The notes below the pieces were generated by a model. It searched no databases and was not told the DNA's origin. It saw only the letters and a program-made list of their open reading frames with translations. Both the position numbers and the translations under genes were made by a program. DNA of 64,000 nucleotides, from assembly GCA_938008435.1 (NCBI GenBank), contig CALLKK010000010.1, positions 1 to 64,000 on the forward strand, written 5' to 3'. The stretch is from an uncultured Steroidobacter sp. Its GTDB lineage: Bacteria; Pseudomonadota; Gammaproteobacteria; Steroidobacterales; Steroidobacteraceae. Every line of letters starts with the position of its first letter. Position 1 is the stretch's first letter. Below are positions 44,384-52,983 of the stretch, piece after piece.

Positions 44384-45817
44384 TCACTTCTCCACTGTCA
44401 AACCTCGCCGCCATCCCAAGCCCTGCGGCGCAACGCGCCACAGCCAGATGAGCATCAGCGCCGCCGGCGCACTGAGCAGCGAGGTATAGATGAAGAACGC
44501 GGGATAGCCGAAGTGATCGACGAAGGCGCCGGAGAAGCCCATCAAGATCTTGCCCGGCAGCGCATACAGCGAGCTGAACAACGCGTACTGAGTGGCCGTG
44601 TAGGCGCTGCTCGTCAGGCTCGACAGATACGCCATGAAGGCCGTGCCCGCGATCGCCATGGCGAAATTGTCCGCGCTCACCACGAGCGCCAGCGCCACCG
44701 AGCCGGGATCGTCCGCCAGCGCAAGCGTCATGAACGCGAGATTCGAGATGACGGTGAGCGCAAGACCCACTGCCAACGAGCGCAGCGGTCCGAGCTTGGC
44801 CACGACCACGCCCGCCACCAAGACACCGACGATCGTGGCGAAGGAGCTGAAGAACTTCGCGACCGCGGCAATCTTTTTGAGGCTGTACCCCACATCCAAA
44901 TAGAAGGGATTTGCCATCACCCCCATCGTGAAATCCGTCAGGCGATACGTACAGACGAAAATCAGGATCAGCACCGCCAGCTTCGCGCCGAAACGCGCGA
45001 AGAAATCCACGAAGGGACACACGACTGCACCAACGAGCCACGCGCCGGCCTCCCGCAACGCGCGCGGCCAATGAGCGCGCGCCGCAATGAAGTCGATCAC
45101 CCGCTGCTCTTGCTCGAAGGAAATGCGCTGCACCGACACGGCCGGCTCCGCGACGACGAGCGTCGTAACGATGCCGACGCAGGCAAGCACCGCCATGGTC
45201 AGATAAGACACGTGCCAGCCGGCATCCGCAGCCAGCCACAGCGCGCCGGCGCTGCTCACGATGATGGCGATGCGGTAGCCGAGTTGATAAGCCGCCGACA
45301 TCGCACCCTGCATCGCGACGGGAGCGGATTCGATGCGCCAAGCATCGAGCGCAATGTCTTGCGTCGCCGAGGCGAACGCGAGCAAGAGCGCACTGAGCGC
45401 AATCGGCGTGAGCGCTCCATCGGCGGGACGACTGCTCGACAGCAGCATGAGCGCAGCCACGATGCCGATCTGCGCGACGAGCATCCAGCTGCGCCGTCGG
45501 CCGAGCTTTCTGGTCAGCCACGGCAGCGGTACGCGATCGACGATGGGTGCCCAGAAGAATTTGAGCGTGAAGACGAGCCCCACCCAGGAGAGCATGCCGA
45601 TCGCGGTGCGCTCGATGCCGACGTCGCGCAGCCACGCCGACAACGTCGAGAACACCAGCATGAACGGCAGGCCCGCCGAAAAGCCGAGAAAGAGCATGGC
45701 GAGCACCTTCGGCTCGCGATAGATCAAGAAAGCGCGCAGCCACCCAGGACGGGCCGCGTCGGCGGCAGCGGCAGTATCGGCAGGAGAGCTCAACGGATCA
45801 GATCCAGGCCGCGGCAT
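44384..45817 (-). CDS. ampG: AmpG-like muropeptide permease (MFS)
   Basis: 477 aa from the ATG at 45817. AmpG imports anhydro-muropeptides released during peptidoglycan turnover into the cytoplasm for recycling, and so affects AmpR-type beta-lactamase induction. The AmpG signature region LGFSAGLPFMLVFSTLSAWLRDVGI is followed by GMLSWVGLVFTLKFFWAPIVDR and GRRRSWML. About 12 membrane helices are evident, with a cytosolic loop near residues 220-240. A Pro/Ala-rich N-terminal ~30 residues precede the first helix. Operon with the Rieske gene; divergent from pyrE. Confidence 0.86.
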   Translation of the reverse strand: MPRPGSDPLSSPADTAAAADAARPGWLRAFLIYREPKVLAMLFLGFSAGLPFMLVFSTLSAWLRDVGIERTAIGMLSWVGLVFTLKFFWAPIVDRVPLPWLTRKLGRRRSWMLVAQIGIVAALMLLSSSRPADGALTPIALSALLLAFASATQDIALDAWRIESAPVAMQGAMSAAYQLGYRIAIIVSSAGALWLAADAGWHVSYLTMAVLACVGIVTTLVVAEPAVSVQRISFEQEQRVIDFIAARAHWPRALREAGAWLVGAVVCPFVDFFARFGAKLAVLILIFVCTYRLTDFTMGVMANPFYLDVGYSLKKIAAVAKFFSSFATIVGVLVAGVVVAKLGPLRSLAVGLALTVISNLAFMTLALADDPGSVALALVVSADNFAMAIAGTAFMAYLSSLTSSAYTATQYALFSSLYALPGKILMGFSGAFVDHFGYPAFFIYTSLLSAPAALMLIWLWRVAPQGLGWRRGLTVEK

Positions 45818-45986
45818 CGCCCCGCGGACCAAAAGCCAAAATGGGTCGTTGCATGATCGAAATAGGCCGCCTCTGACTCAAGGCGCAGTATAAAGGTATG
45901 CGAGACCCGCGCCGGGCGATACGACGCTATCGCAGCGCGCGCCGCTTGGGTACTCTTTGCGCCCTTCCAGCCGCACGTTCAATCGC

Positions 45987-46628
45987 ATGTCATCCGCATC
46001 CTTTATCGATCTTTGCCTTGAGCTGGGCGTCTTGCGCTTCGGCGAGTTCAAGCTCAAATCCGGGCGCATGAGCCCCTACTTCTTCAATGCCGGCCTGTTC
46101 AACTCCGGGCGGGCGCTTGCCGAGCTCGGCCGCCACTATGCCGCAGCGATCCAAAAGGCCGGCATCGAGTGCGATGTCCTGTTCGGGCCGGCGTACAAGG
46201 GCATTCCGCTCGTCGCGGCCACCGCCATCGCGCTCGCCGACTCGTTCGGCCGCAGCCTGCCTTGGGCGTTCAACCGCAAGGAAGCGAAGGACCACGGCGA
46301 AGGCGGCTCGATCGTGGGCTCGCCGCTGCGCGGGCGCGTGCTCATCATCGACGATGTGATCACGGCGGGAACCGCCATCCGCGAATCGATCGACATCATC
46401 CGGGCCGCCGGGGCCGAGCCGGTCGGCGTCGTGCTCGCGCTCGATAGACAAGAACGCGGTCAGGGCGAGCTCTCGGCGGTCCAGGAAGTCGAACGCACGT
46501 TCGATCTTCCGGTGGTCAGCATCCTCAAGCTCGAGGATCTCATCGTCTACCTCGAAGGGACCGGGAACGCCGAACAGCTGGCCGCCGTGCGGCGCTATCG
46601 GGAGGCATACGGCGTAGCCGCAGCGTGA
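45987..46628 (+). CDS. pyrE: PyrE, orotate phosphoribosyltransferase
   Basis: 213 aa from MSSASFIDLCLELGVLRFGEF at 45987. Converts orotate and PRPP to OMP in pyrimidine synthesis. Marks: FKLKSGRMSPYFFNAGLF, GPAYKGIPLV, NRKEAKDHGEGG (catalytic loop) and the PRPP motif VLIIDDVITAGTAIRES. Length matches the gammaproteobacterial enzyme. Good ribosome site is not obvious. Same pyrimidine context as dut nearby. Confidence 0.97.
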   Translation: MSSASFIDLCLELGVLRFGEFKLKSGRMSPYFFNAGLFNSGRALAELGRHYAAAIQKAGIECDVLFGPAYKGIPLVAATAIALADSFGRSLPWAFNRKEAKDHGEGGSIVGSPLRGRVLIIDDVITAGTAIRESIDIIRAAGAEPVGVVLALDRQERGQGELSAVQEVERTFDLPVVSILKLEDLIVYLEGTGNAEQLAAVRRYREAYGVAAA

Positions 46629-46666
46629 CGCAGGCCCAAGTTTGGCCGGCGTTCTGCCCGCGCAAG

Positions 46667-46694
46667 TTGACGGTACGCGGCTCTACGGCACAAT
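46667..46694 (+). promoter_or_regulatory. Probable sigma-70 promoter for the DUF4124 gene
   Basis: TTGACG (46667-46672) and CACAAT (46689-46694) are separated by 16 bases and lie about 28 bases before the start codon. Five of six -35 bases and four of six -10 bases match consensus. Confidence 0.5.
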
Positions 46695-46721
46695 AGCGCA
46701 ACTCTTACTACAAGCCGCGAG

Positions 46722-47363
46722 ATGGACCCACTCTGCCGCTATTCGTTGCTGAGCACGCTGCTCCTCGCTGCCGTCGGCGTCCACGCCGCCCAGAGCTCAG
46801 CCCGCGAGGCGTTCTACCGTTGCAAGGACAAGAACGGGCAGACGCATTACGCCGACAGCATGCCGGCCGCCTGCATCGGGCTCGACACCGAAGTGCTCGA
46901 TACGCGCGGCATGGTCGTGCGCCTCATCGAAGGCGAAGAAACGCGCGCCGAGCGCCTGAAGCGCGAGGCGCTCGAGGCGCAGGCCCGCAAGGAACGTCAG
47001 CTCCGCGAGCAGCATGATCGCATGCTCCTCGAGACCTACCTCACGGTCGCCGACATCGAGCGGTTGCGCGATCAACGTCTGGAGCAGCTGCAGGCACAGT
47101 ATCGGGTGACCGAGCAGAACATCGCGAACATGCGCGAGCGCCAGAACCGCATCGCCAACCAGATCGCGCGCTTCAAGCCGTACAACGACGACCCCAATGC
47201 ACCGCCGCTACCCGATCACCTCGCCGAAGAGATGGTCAACACGGTGAACAGCCTGCGCACGTTCCAGGAAATGCTGGCCAACAATCAGCGCGAGCAGGCC
47301 GAGGTGCGCAAGTCGTTCGACGCGGATATCCGGCGCTTCAAGGAGCTCAAAGGAATCCAGTGA
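46722..47363 (+). CDS. Exported DUF4124 protein with coiled coil
   Basis: 213 aa. A signal peptide (residues 1-23, LLLAAVGVHAA) is followed by a DUF4124-type module, FYRCKDKNGQTHYADSMPAACIGLDTEVLD, with two cysteines. The rest is a long charged coiled coil (about 65-190) with heptads such as LEQLQAQYRVTEQNIANMRERQNRIANQIARF. Periplasmic, probably oligomeric; function unknown in this family. Convergent with dut, 5 bases between stops. Confidence 0.82.
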   Translation: MDPLCRYSLLSTLLLAAVGVHAAQSSAREAFYRCKDKNGQTHYADSMPAACIGLDTEVLDTRGMVVRLIEGEETRAERLKREALEAQARKERQLREQHDRMLLETYLTVADIERLRDQRLEQLQAQYRVTEQNIANMRERQNRIANQIARFKPYNDDPNAPPLPDHLAEEMVNTVNSLRTFQEMLANNQREQAEVRKSFDADIRRFKELKGIQ

Positions 47364-47368
47364 CGGCG

Positions 47369-47839
47369 TTACTTGACGCCTGAGCTGCCGAATCCGCCCG
47401 CCCCGCGTTCCGTCGCGGCGAACTCATCGACCACTTCGAAATCCACCTGAACGACAGGCACGACGACGAACTGCGCGATGCGCTCGCCCGGCTGGATCGT
47501 GTACGTGTTCTGGCCGCGGTTCCAGCACGACACGAACACCTGACCTTGATAGTCGGAGTCGATGAGGCCGACCAGATTGCCGAGCACGAGGCCGTGCTTG
47601 TGTCCGAGCCCGGAACGCGGCAGCACGAGCGCGGCATAGCCGGGATCTGCAAGATAAATGGCAAGCCCTGACGGAATGAGATGCGAATCGCCGGGCTTCA
47701 CCTCGAGCGGCTCATCGATACAAGCGCGCAAGTCGACGCCGGCCGAACCTGACGTTGCGTACTCCGGCAACGGAAACTCGCGTCCGAGACGCGGATCGAG
47801 AATGCGGACCTGCAGCTTGCGGCGATGTGTATCGGCCAT
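47369..47839 (-). CDS. dut: Dut, dUTP pyrophosphatase
   Basis: 156 aa. Hydrolyses dUTP to dUMP, keeping uracil out of DNA and feeding thymidylate synthesis. The five trimeric dUTPase motifs are seen in order: AGVDLRA, PRSGLGHKHG, NLVGLIDSDYQG, RIAQFVV and the C-terminal glycine-rich arm ERGAGGFGSSG. Follows coaBC by 84 bases on the same strand, the usual gammaproteobacterial pairing. Confidence 0.98.
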   Translation of the reverse strand: MADTHRRKLQVRILDPRLGREFPLPEYATSGSAGVDLRACIDEPLEVKPGDSHLIPSGLAIYLADPGYAALVLPRSGLGHKHGLVLGNLVGLIDSDYQGQVFVSCWNRGQNTYTIQPGERIAQFVVVPVVQVDFEVVDEFAATERGAGGFGSSGVK

Positions 47840-47923
47840 GGCTTCGAAGCGCTGTGCGTTGATTGTTGTGCGAGGCGGACGAACCGCCGCGATCGCGGCG
47901 AAGGCTTCGCTGCGTCGAGCGGC

Positions 47924-49165
47924 TCAGCCGGCGGAAGTAGCGGACGCCGGCACCGCGACGGGAACGGTCTCGCGCGCGCGATAGCGTTCGGCGATCAGCG
48001 CCACGAGCTGGCGCGCGAGCGCGATCTTGCTGGTCAGCGCCAGCTCTTTGTGCCCGCCGTTCCAATAGACCGTGAGCGCATTGTCGTCTTTGTCGAACGC
48101 GAGGTTATCGCCGACCTTGTTCGCGGCGATCATGTCGAGCCGCTTGCTTGCCAGCTTCGTCAATGCATTGCGCTCGACGTTCTCGGTTTCCGCCGCGAAG
48201 CCGACGAGGAAAGGCCGCACGTCTCTGCGTCCGATCGTGCCGAGCACATCCGGAGCGCGCGTCAAAGCCAGCGTGAGCACATCGCTCGTTTTCTTGATCT
48301 TCTCGGGCGCCACTTCGCGACATCGATAATCCGACACCGCCGCCGCAGCGATGAAGATGTCCGCATCGCGCACGTGCTGTTCGACCGCATGCAGCATCTG
48401 CTCGGCGCTCTCGACGTTGACGCGCTCCACGCCCGCCGGCGTTTGCAATTGCACGGGACCGCTGACCAGCACGACCGTCGCACCGGCTTCGCGCGCAGCC
48501 TGCGCGACCGCGAAACCCATCTTGCCGGAGCTGCGATTGCTGATGAATCGAACCGGGTCGATGCGCTCGCGCGTGGGGCCCGCCGTGACCACCACCTTCA
48601 GCCCCTTGAGCACGCCATCGGCTTCGCGCGCTGCGAAGATCTCCTCGGCAATGCGCACGGGCTCGACCATGCGACCCACGCCGACCTCGCCGCACGCCTG
48701 CTCGCCTGCGTCGGGCCCGATGAAGCGCACGCCGCGCTCGCGCAAGAGGCGCACATTCGCCTGCGTGGCCGGATTGGCCCACATCTCGCGATTCATGGCA
48801 GGCGCGACGGTGATCGGTGCGGTCGTCGCCAGACAAAGCGTGGTCAGCAAATCATCCGCGAAACCATGTGCGAGCCGCGCGAGGAAATCGGCCGTCGCCG
48901 GCGCGACGACGATCTCGTTGGCCCAGCGAGCGAGCTCGATGTGGCCCATCGCCGCCTCGGCTGCCTCGTCCCACAGATCCGTCCGCACCGGCTTGCCGGA
49001 GACGGCCTGGAAGGTCAGCGGCGTGACGAAGCGCTGGGCGCCGGACGACATGACGACCTGCACGTCACCGCCGCGCTCGATCAGGCGTCGGACCAAATCG
49101 GGGCTCTTGTACGCGGCGATTCCGCCCGTAACGCCGAGGAGGATTTTTCGGGGTTGCCAGCTCAT
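47924..49165 (-). CDS. coaBC: CoaBC, phosphopantothenoylcysteine synthetase/decarboxylase
   Basis: 413 aa from MSWQPRKILLGVTGGIAAYK at 49165. Two-step enzyme of coenzyme A synthesis. The N-terminal flavoprotein decarboxylase (CoaC) has GGIAAYK, PATADFLARLAHG, the PAMN REMW motif and the active cysteine in GEQACGEVGVGRM. The C-terminal synthetase (CoaB) has VTAGPTRERIDPVRFISNRSSGKMG and AAAVSDYR. The last ~20 residues (VPVAVPASATSAG) are a non-conserved tail. Works with coaD at 52999 in the same pathway. Confidence 0.97.
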   Translation of the reverse strand: MSWQPRKILLGVTGGIAAYKSPDLVRRLIERGGDVQVVMSSGAQRFVTPLTFQAVSGKPVRTDLWDEAAEAAMGHIELARWANEIVVAPATADFLARLAHGFADDLLTTLCLATTAPITVAPAMNREMWANPATQANVRLLRERGVRFIGPDAGEQACGEVGVGRMVEPVRIAEEIFAAREADGVLKGLKVVVTAGPTRERIDPVRFISNRSSGKMGFAVAQAAREAGATVVLVSGPVQLQTPAGVERVNVESAEQMLHAVEQHVRDADIFIAAAAVSDYRCREVAPEKIKKTSDVLTLALTRAPDVLGTIGRRDVRPFLVGFAAETENVERNALTKLASKRLDMIAANKVGDNLAFDKDDNALTVYWNGGHKELALTSKIALARQLVALIAERYRARETVPVAVPASATSAG

Positions 49166-49343
49166 GCGGCGATTATCGTCGTGGCCCGTGAACCCGGCAA
49201 ACGAGCCGGCGCATACCCCCATTCCAGTTGAGTATGTGACATCGCCACGAAGACGGCATTTGCCGGCAAATCGCCGGGATTAGCAGCCGTTCGAGGCGCG
49301 ATTCGAACGCCAGAATGCGGAAAGACCTTAGCCGAGGAAGCCG

Positions 49344-50018
49344 ATGTCGATCCGCGATTGGCCTGCCACCGAACGCCCCCGCGAGAAGCTCTTGCACGCC
49401 GGCCCCGCCGCATTGAGCGAGGCCGAGTTGCTCGCCGTCCTGATTCATACCGGCACGCGCGGCCGCAGCGCCCTCGACATCGCCCGGGGATTGCTCAAGG
49501 AGTTCGGCTCGCTGCGCAACCTCCTGACGGCCGATCGCCAGCGCGTCTGCCGCAACCACGGGCTTGGGCCGGCGCGATACGCGGTATTACAGGCCGCGCT
49601 CGAGCTCGCCCGACGCCATTATCAGGAGGTCATGATGGCGGGGCCGGCGCTGACCAATCCGCGCGCCACCCGCGAGTTCTTGCGCGCGCGACTGCGTGAT
49701 CTGCCGCACGAGGTGTTCGGGTGCGTGTATCTGGACAACCGGCACCGCGTCATCGCATTCGAGGAGCTGTTCCGCGGCACCATCGACGGCGCGAGCGTCC
49801 ATCCGCGCGAGGTCGTCAAGCACGCGCTCGCCCGCAATGCCGCCGCCTTGATCCTCGTCCACAATCACCCTTCGGGGCTGGCCGAGCCGAGCCAGGCCGA
49901 CGAGCTCATCACCCGGCGCCTGAAAGAAGCGCTCGCCCTCGTCGACATCCGCGTGCTCGACCATCTGGTGGTGGGCGACGGGGTCTGCGAGTCCTTTGCC
50001 GAACGGGGGCTGCTCTAG
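49344..50018 (+). CDS. radC: RadC family JAMM-domain protein
   Basis: 224 aa. The N-terminal helix-hairpin-helix part (about 20-70, AALSEAELLAVLIHTGTRGRSAL) is followed by the JAMM/MPN+ domain with ELFRGTIDGASVHPREVVKHAL and the metal motif LVHNHPSGLAEPSQAD. Despite the name its role in repair is doubtful in the literature; a metal-dependent hydrolase function is likely. Usual position between coaBC (divergent) and rpmB. Confidence 0.96.
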   Translation: MSIRDWPATERPREKLLHAGPAALSEAELLAVLIHTGTRGRSALDIARGLLKEFGSLRNLLTADRQRVCRNHGLGPARYAVLQAALELARRHYQEVMMAGPALTNPRATREFLRARLRDLPHEVFGCVYLDNRHRVIAFEELFRGTIDGASVHPREVVKHALARNAAALILVHNHPSGLAEPSQADELITRRLKEALALVDIRVLDHLVVGDGVCESFAERGLL

Positions 50019-50114
50019 GCCGTCACGGCCCGGCGGCCGGTCCGCTGAGCACCGTACCGCCCGAGGCCGGCGCCCGAGAATCGCGACATGGGCCTAGCTT
50101 TTGGGGCTTTCCGC

Positions 50115-50123
50115 TGGTATAAA
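50115..50123 (+). promoter_or_regulatory. Extended -10 element (TGGTATAAA) before rpmB
   Basis: TGGTATAAA has an extended -10 with TATAAA at 50118-50123, about 62 bases before the rpmB start. No good -35 is seen at 17 bases, which extended -10 promoters tolerate. Likely drives rpmB-rpmG. Confidence 0.5.
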
Positions 50124-50184
50124 GCGCGACTCGTTTTTCGACCCCCGGCCCGCCGGGTCCGGTCGAATCCTTGAGGAATCCGCC

Positions 50185-50421
50185 ATGTCCAGAGTGTGTC
50201 AAGTCACCGGCAAGCGTCCGGTTACTGGAAATCGCGTCTCGCACGCGAACAACAAGCGTCGCCGCCGGTTCTTGCCGAACCTGCACGTGCACCGCTTCTG
50301 GCTCGAAAGCGAGCGCCGCTTCGTGACCCTGCGCGTGTCCACCCGCGGCCTGCGCACGATCGAAAAGCGCGGCATCGAAAAGGTCGTCGCCGACCTGCGC
50401 GCCAAGGGCGTGGAAGTCTGA
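50185..50421 (+). CDS. rpmB: RpmB, ribosomal protein L28
   Basis: 78 aa starting MSRVCQVTGKRPVTGNRVSHANNK, the L28 signature; the rest (RRRRFLPNLHVHRFWLE...) is normal for the family. Shine-Dalgarno TTGAGGAATCC precedes the ATG. Large ribosomal subunit protein. rpmG follows after 13 bases. Confidence 0.98.
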   Translation: MSRVCQVTGKRPVTGNRVSHANNKRRRRFLPNLHVHRFWLESERRFVTLRVSTRGLRTIEKRGIEKVVADLRAKGVEV

Positions 50422-50434
50422 GGAGGAGAGAGCC

Positions 50435-50590
50435 ATGCGTGACAAGATCAAGCTCGTCTCCACCGCCGGTACCGGTCACTTCTACACGACCACGAAGAAC
50501 AAGCGCCTCCATCCCGAAAAGATGGAAGTGAAGAAGTACGATCCGAAAGCGCGCAAGCACGTGATCTACAAGGAAGCGAAGATCAAGTAA
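50435..50590 (+). CDS. rpmG: RpmG, ribosomal protein L33
   Basis: 51 aa (MRDKIKLVSTAGTGHFYTTT ... KHVIYKEAKIK). AGGAGGAG sits just upstream. It has no cysteines, so it is the zinc-free (C-minus) form. Large-subunit protein, last gene of the rpmB-rpmG operon, which ends at the terminator at 50594. Confidence 0.97.
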   Translation: MRDKIKLVSTAGTGHFYTTTKNKRLHPEKMEVKKYDPKARKHVIYKEAKIK

Positions 50591-50593
50591 GAC

Positions 50594-50621
50594 AAAAAAC
50601 CCGCCGAAAGGCGGGTTTTTT
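50594..50621 (+). terminator. Rho-independent terminator after rpmG
   Basis: Stem CCCGCC-GAAA-GGCGGG (50600-50615) followed by six T, four bases after the rpmG stop. An A-run on the left makes it workable in both directions. Confidence 0.92.
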
Positions 50622-50627
50622 GTTGGG

Positions 50628-50653
50628 CTGGAGGCTCTAGGCTGTAGCCAGAG
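50628..50653. repeat. CTGGAGGC / TAGGCTGTAG / GCCAGAG element
   Basis: CTGGAGGC (50628-50635) is followed by TCTAGGCTGTAGCCAGAG. It combines blocks found at 43881-43964. It sits between two terminators in the rpmG / desaturase convergent gap. Confidence 0.5.
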
Positions 50654-50696
50654 AAAAGCTTCAAACACGCGCGCAGCGCCGTCCAACCAGACCAAG

Positions 50697-50725
50697 AAAA
50701 AAGGCCCGCCATTGGCGGGCCTTTT
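50697..50725 (-). terminator. Rho-independent terminator of the desaturase gene (bidirectional)
   Basis: A 10-bp stem AAGGCCCGCC-ATT-GGCGGGCCTT (50701-50723) with T-runs on both strands (TTTTTTCTT reading leftward). Placed 23 bases after the desaturase stop. Confidence 0.88.
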
Positions 50726-50747
50726 CGTTCCTACAGTCTAGCGCCAG

Positions 50748-51932
50748 TCAGGCAGCGGCCGGCTGCAACGTATACCCACGCAGCGTCGCAGCGAAGTCCT
50801 GCAGCGCCTTGATGCCGCTGGCTTCGGCTTGCGCGACCCACTCCCTGAGGTGCTGAAGCAACGTTTCGTTGCTCATGTGAGCGCCGCTCCACATCACGCG
50901 CAAGCGTTCGCGGAAATCGTGCACCGTCTTGAGCGCCTGGCTCTTCTCGAGCACTTCGCTCAGCTTCGACTTGGCTTGATTGTCGAGCAGCACCGGCTCG
51001 CGCACGAGCAGCTTCTTCACGCGGCGGCTGATGTTGCCGCTTGCGTTCCGCAGCTCCTGCTTGAACACCGGAATCATCACGGACGTCGTATAGGCGCGCA
51101 GCACGTGCATGCGATTGACGATCACGGCGCGCACCGTCTCGAGGTCGATGTGATTGCGGCTCGGCTCGATCGCGGGCGTCGGCGCCACACGAATCACCTT
51201 GGCGAGACCGAGGGCCTGGAAGATGCGGATGTACACCCAGCCCATGTCGAATTCCCACTTGCGAATCGAGAACTTCGCCGAGCTCGGGAATGCATGGTGG
51301 TTGTTGTGCAGCTCTTCGCCGGCAACGATGATGCCCCACGGCACGATGTTCGTCGCCGCATCCGGGCACTCGAAATTGCGATAGCCGGTGTGGTGGCCGA
51401 GACCGTTGATCACGCCCGCCGCCATGACGGGGATCGCGAGCATCTGCACGGCCAGGATCGTGATGCCCGGTACGCCGAACAGCAAGAGATCGGTGATCAC
51501 CATGAGGGTGATGCCGAGGTTGCGGTGCTTGGAGTAGAGATTGCGCTCGACCCAATCGTTCGGCGTGCCGCGGCCGTACTTCTCCTGCACTTCAGGATTG
51601 CGGGCGACGGCCTGATACAGCTCGGCGCCTTCGAGCAGCACCTTCTTCAAGCCGAAGACGACCGGGCTGTGCGGATCCTCGGGCGTTTCGCAGCGCGCGT
51701 GGTGCTTGCGATGCACGGCAACCCACTCGCGCGTGACGATGCCGGAGCTCATCCACAACCAGAAACGGAAGATATGGCGCAACGCCGGATGAAGATCGAG
51801 ACTGCGATGCGCGGCGTCGCGATGCAGATAAAGCGTTACCGCCATGAAGGTGAATTGCACCATCACGAAGGTAACCAACACGTAGCCCCAGAAACTGAGG
51901 GGCACTAGTCCATACAAAAAGTCGAGATTCAC
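50748..51932 (-). CDS. Membrane fatty acid desaturase (delta-9 acyl-lipid/acyl-CoA type)
   Basis: 394 aa from a GTG at 51932 (AAGG 6 bases upstream); the frame continues further but is non-homologous. Inserts a double bond in fatty acyl chains with two irons and O2. The three histidine boxes are intact: HRDAAH (37-42), HRKHH (74-78) and HNNHH (near 215, in GEELHNNHHAFPSS). About four membrane helices flank them. The last ~150 residues, largely helical and charged, extend beyond the usual desaturase core. A sigma-70-like promoter lies 60 bases upstream. Confidence 0.93.
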   Translation of the reverse strand: MNLDFLYGLVPLSFWGYVLVTFVMVQFTFMAVTLYLHRDAAHRSLDLHPALRHIFRFWLWMSSGIVTREWVAVHRKHHARCETPEDPHSPVVFGLKKVLLEGAELYQAVARNPEVQEKYGRGTPNDWVERNLYSKHRNLGITLMVITDLLLFGVPGITILAVQMLAIPVMAAGVINGLGHHTGYRNFECPDAATNIVPWGIIVAGEELHNNHHAFPSSAKFSIRKWEFDMGWVYIRIFQALGLAKVIRVAPTPAIEPSRNHIDLETVRAVIVNRMHVLRAYTTSVMIPVFKQELRNASGNISRRVKKLLVREPVLLDNQAKSKLSEVLEKSQALKTVHDFRERLRVMWSGAHMSNETLLQHLREWVAQAEASGIKALQDFAATLRGYTLQPAAA

Positions 51933-51990
51933 GAGAAGCCTTGCAACGCGAACGTTGAGAGATTGGATTAAGAAAAACCAGCAGCGGGTC

Positions 51991-52019
51991 ACTATAGCGG
52001 ACAGACCCCGGTCGCACAA
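51991..52019 (-). promoter_or_regulatory. Sigma-70-like promoter of the desaturase gene
   Basis: On the minus strand, TTGTGC (52019-52014) and TATAGT (51996-51991) are 17 bases apart, an ideal spacing. The transcript would start about 52 bases before the GTG. Confidence 0.65.
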
Positions 52020-52166
52020 ATGAGTGTTTCCCTGGACTGGAACCGCACCATTGCTTAATTGCCTGCCCCTGAGCGAGTTCCAACGGTTGGGCGCAAGCAC
52101 CGGGCGACTGGGCATTCACCTTCGTTGCACTGCCAAATAACACCGTGCATCGGCTACAGTGCCGCC

Positions 52167-52982
52167 ATGCCCGAGCTCCCCGAAGTCGAAACGACCCGCC
52201 GCGGCATCGCGCCCGCGGTCGTGGGCCGCACCATCGCACGCGCCGTCGTCCGCGAGCGCCGGCTGCGGTGGCGCATTCCGACCAATTTCGAACGCACGAT
52301 CGAAGGCCAGACCGTCCGCGATCTGCGGCGCCGCGGGAAGTACCTGATCTTCGACTGCGATCGCGGCGCGATGCTCCTGCATCTTGGCATGTCGGGTAGC
52401 CTACGGCTGCTGACGAGCGACACGCCGGCGCTCGCGCACGACCACGTCGACTTGGTTCTCGACACGGCGCAGTGCCTGCGCTTCAACGACCCGCGCCGCT
52501 TCGGCAGCGTGCTCTGGACCGACAGCGATCCGCTCGCGCACCCGCTGCTTGCTGCGCTCGGACCCGAACCGCTGTCCGACGAATTCGACGCCGACTACCT
52601 CGCGCGCGTGCTCAAAGGGCGCAGCATCGCGATCAAGCAGGCGCTCATGAACAGCCAAGTGGTGGTCGGCGTCGGCAATATCTACGCGAGCGAAGCGCTG
52701 TTCCGCGCCCACATTCGTCCGCGCCGCGCGGCAGGTCGGCTGCGTCACGACGAAGCGGCGGCGCTGGTCAAAGCGATCAAAGCGGTGTTGCAGGACGCGA
52801 TCCGCGCCGGCGGCACGACATTACGCGATTACATCGATCCGCACGGCCGGCCGGGTTACTTCAAGCGCAAGCTCTATGTCTACGAACGCGCCGGCGAGCC
52901 GTGTTTCGTCTGCGGCACCCCGATCAAACACTTCGTGCAAGGACAGCGTTCGACGTATTTCTGTCCGACGTGTCAGCGCTGA
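52167..52982 (+). CDS. mutM: MutM, formamidopyrimidine-DNA glycosylase
   Basis: 271 aa starting MPELPEVETTRRGI; after Met removal Pro1 is the catalytic nucleophile and Glu2 the general acid. The loop lysine is in RRGKYLIF, and the C-terminal zinc finger is complete (CFVCGT...YFCPTCQ). Excises 8-oxoguanine and FapyG; partner of MutY in the GO system. No Shine-Dalgarno is visible. TACAGT ends 6 bases before the ATG, which would give a leaderless mRNA. Confidence 0.97.
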   Translation: MPELPEVETTRRGIAPAVVGRTIARAVVRERRLRWRIPTNFERTIEGQTVRDLRRRGKYLIFDCDRGAMLLHLGMSGSLRLLTSDTPALAHDHVDLVLDTAQCLRFNDPRRFGSVLWTDSDPLAHPLLAALGPEPLSDEFDADYLARVLKGRSIAIKQALMNSQVVVGVGNIYASEALFRAHIRPRRAAGRLRHDEAAALVKAIKAVLQDAIRAGGTTLRDYIDPHGRPGYFKRKLYVYERAGEPCFVCGTPIKHFVQGQRSTYFCPTCQR

Positions 52983-52983
52983 G

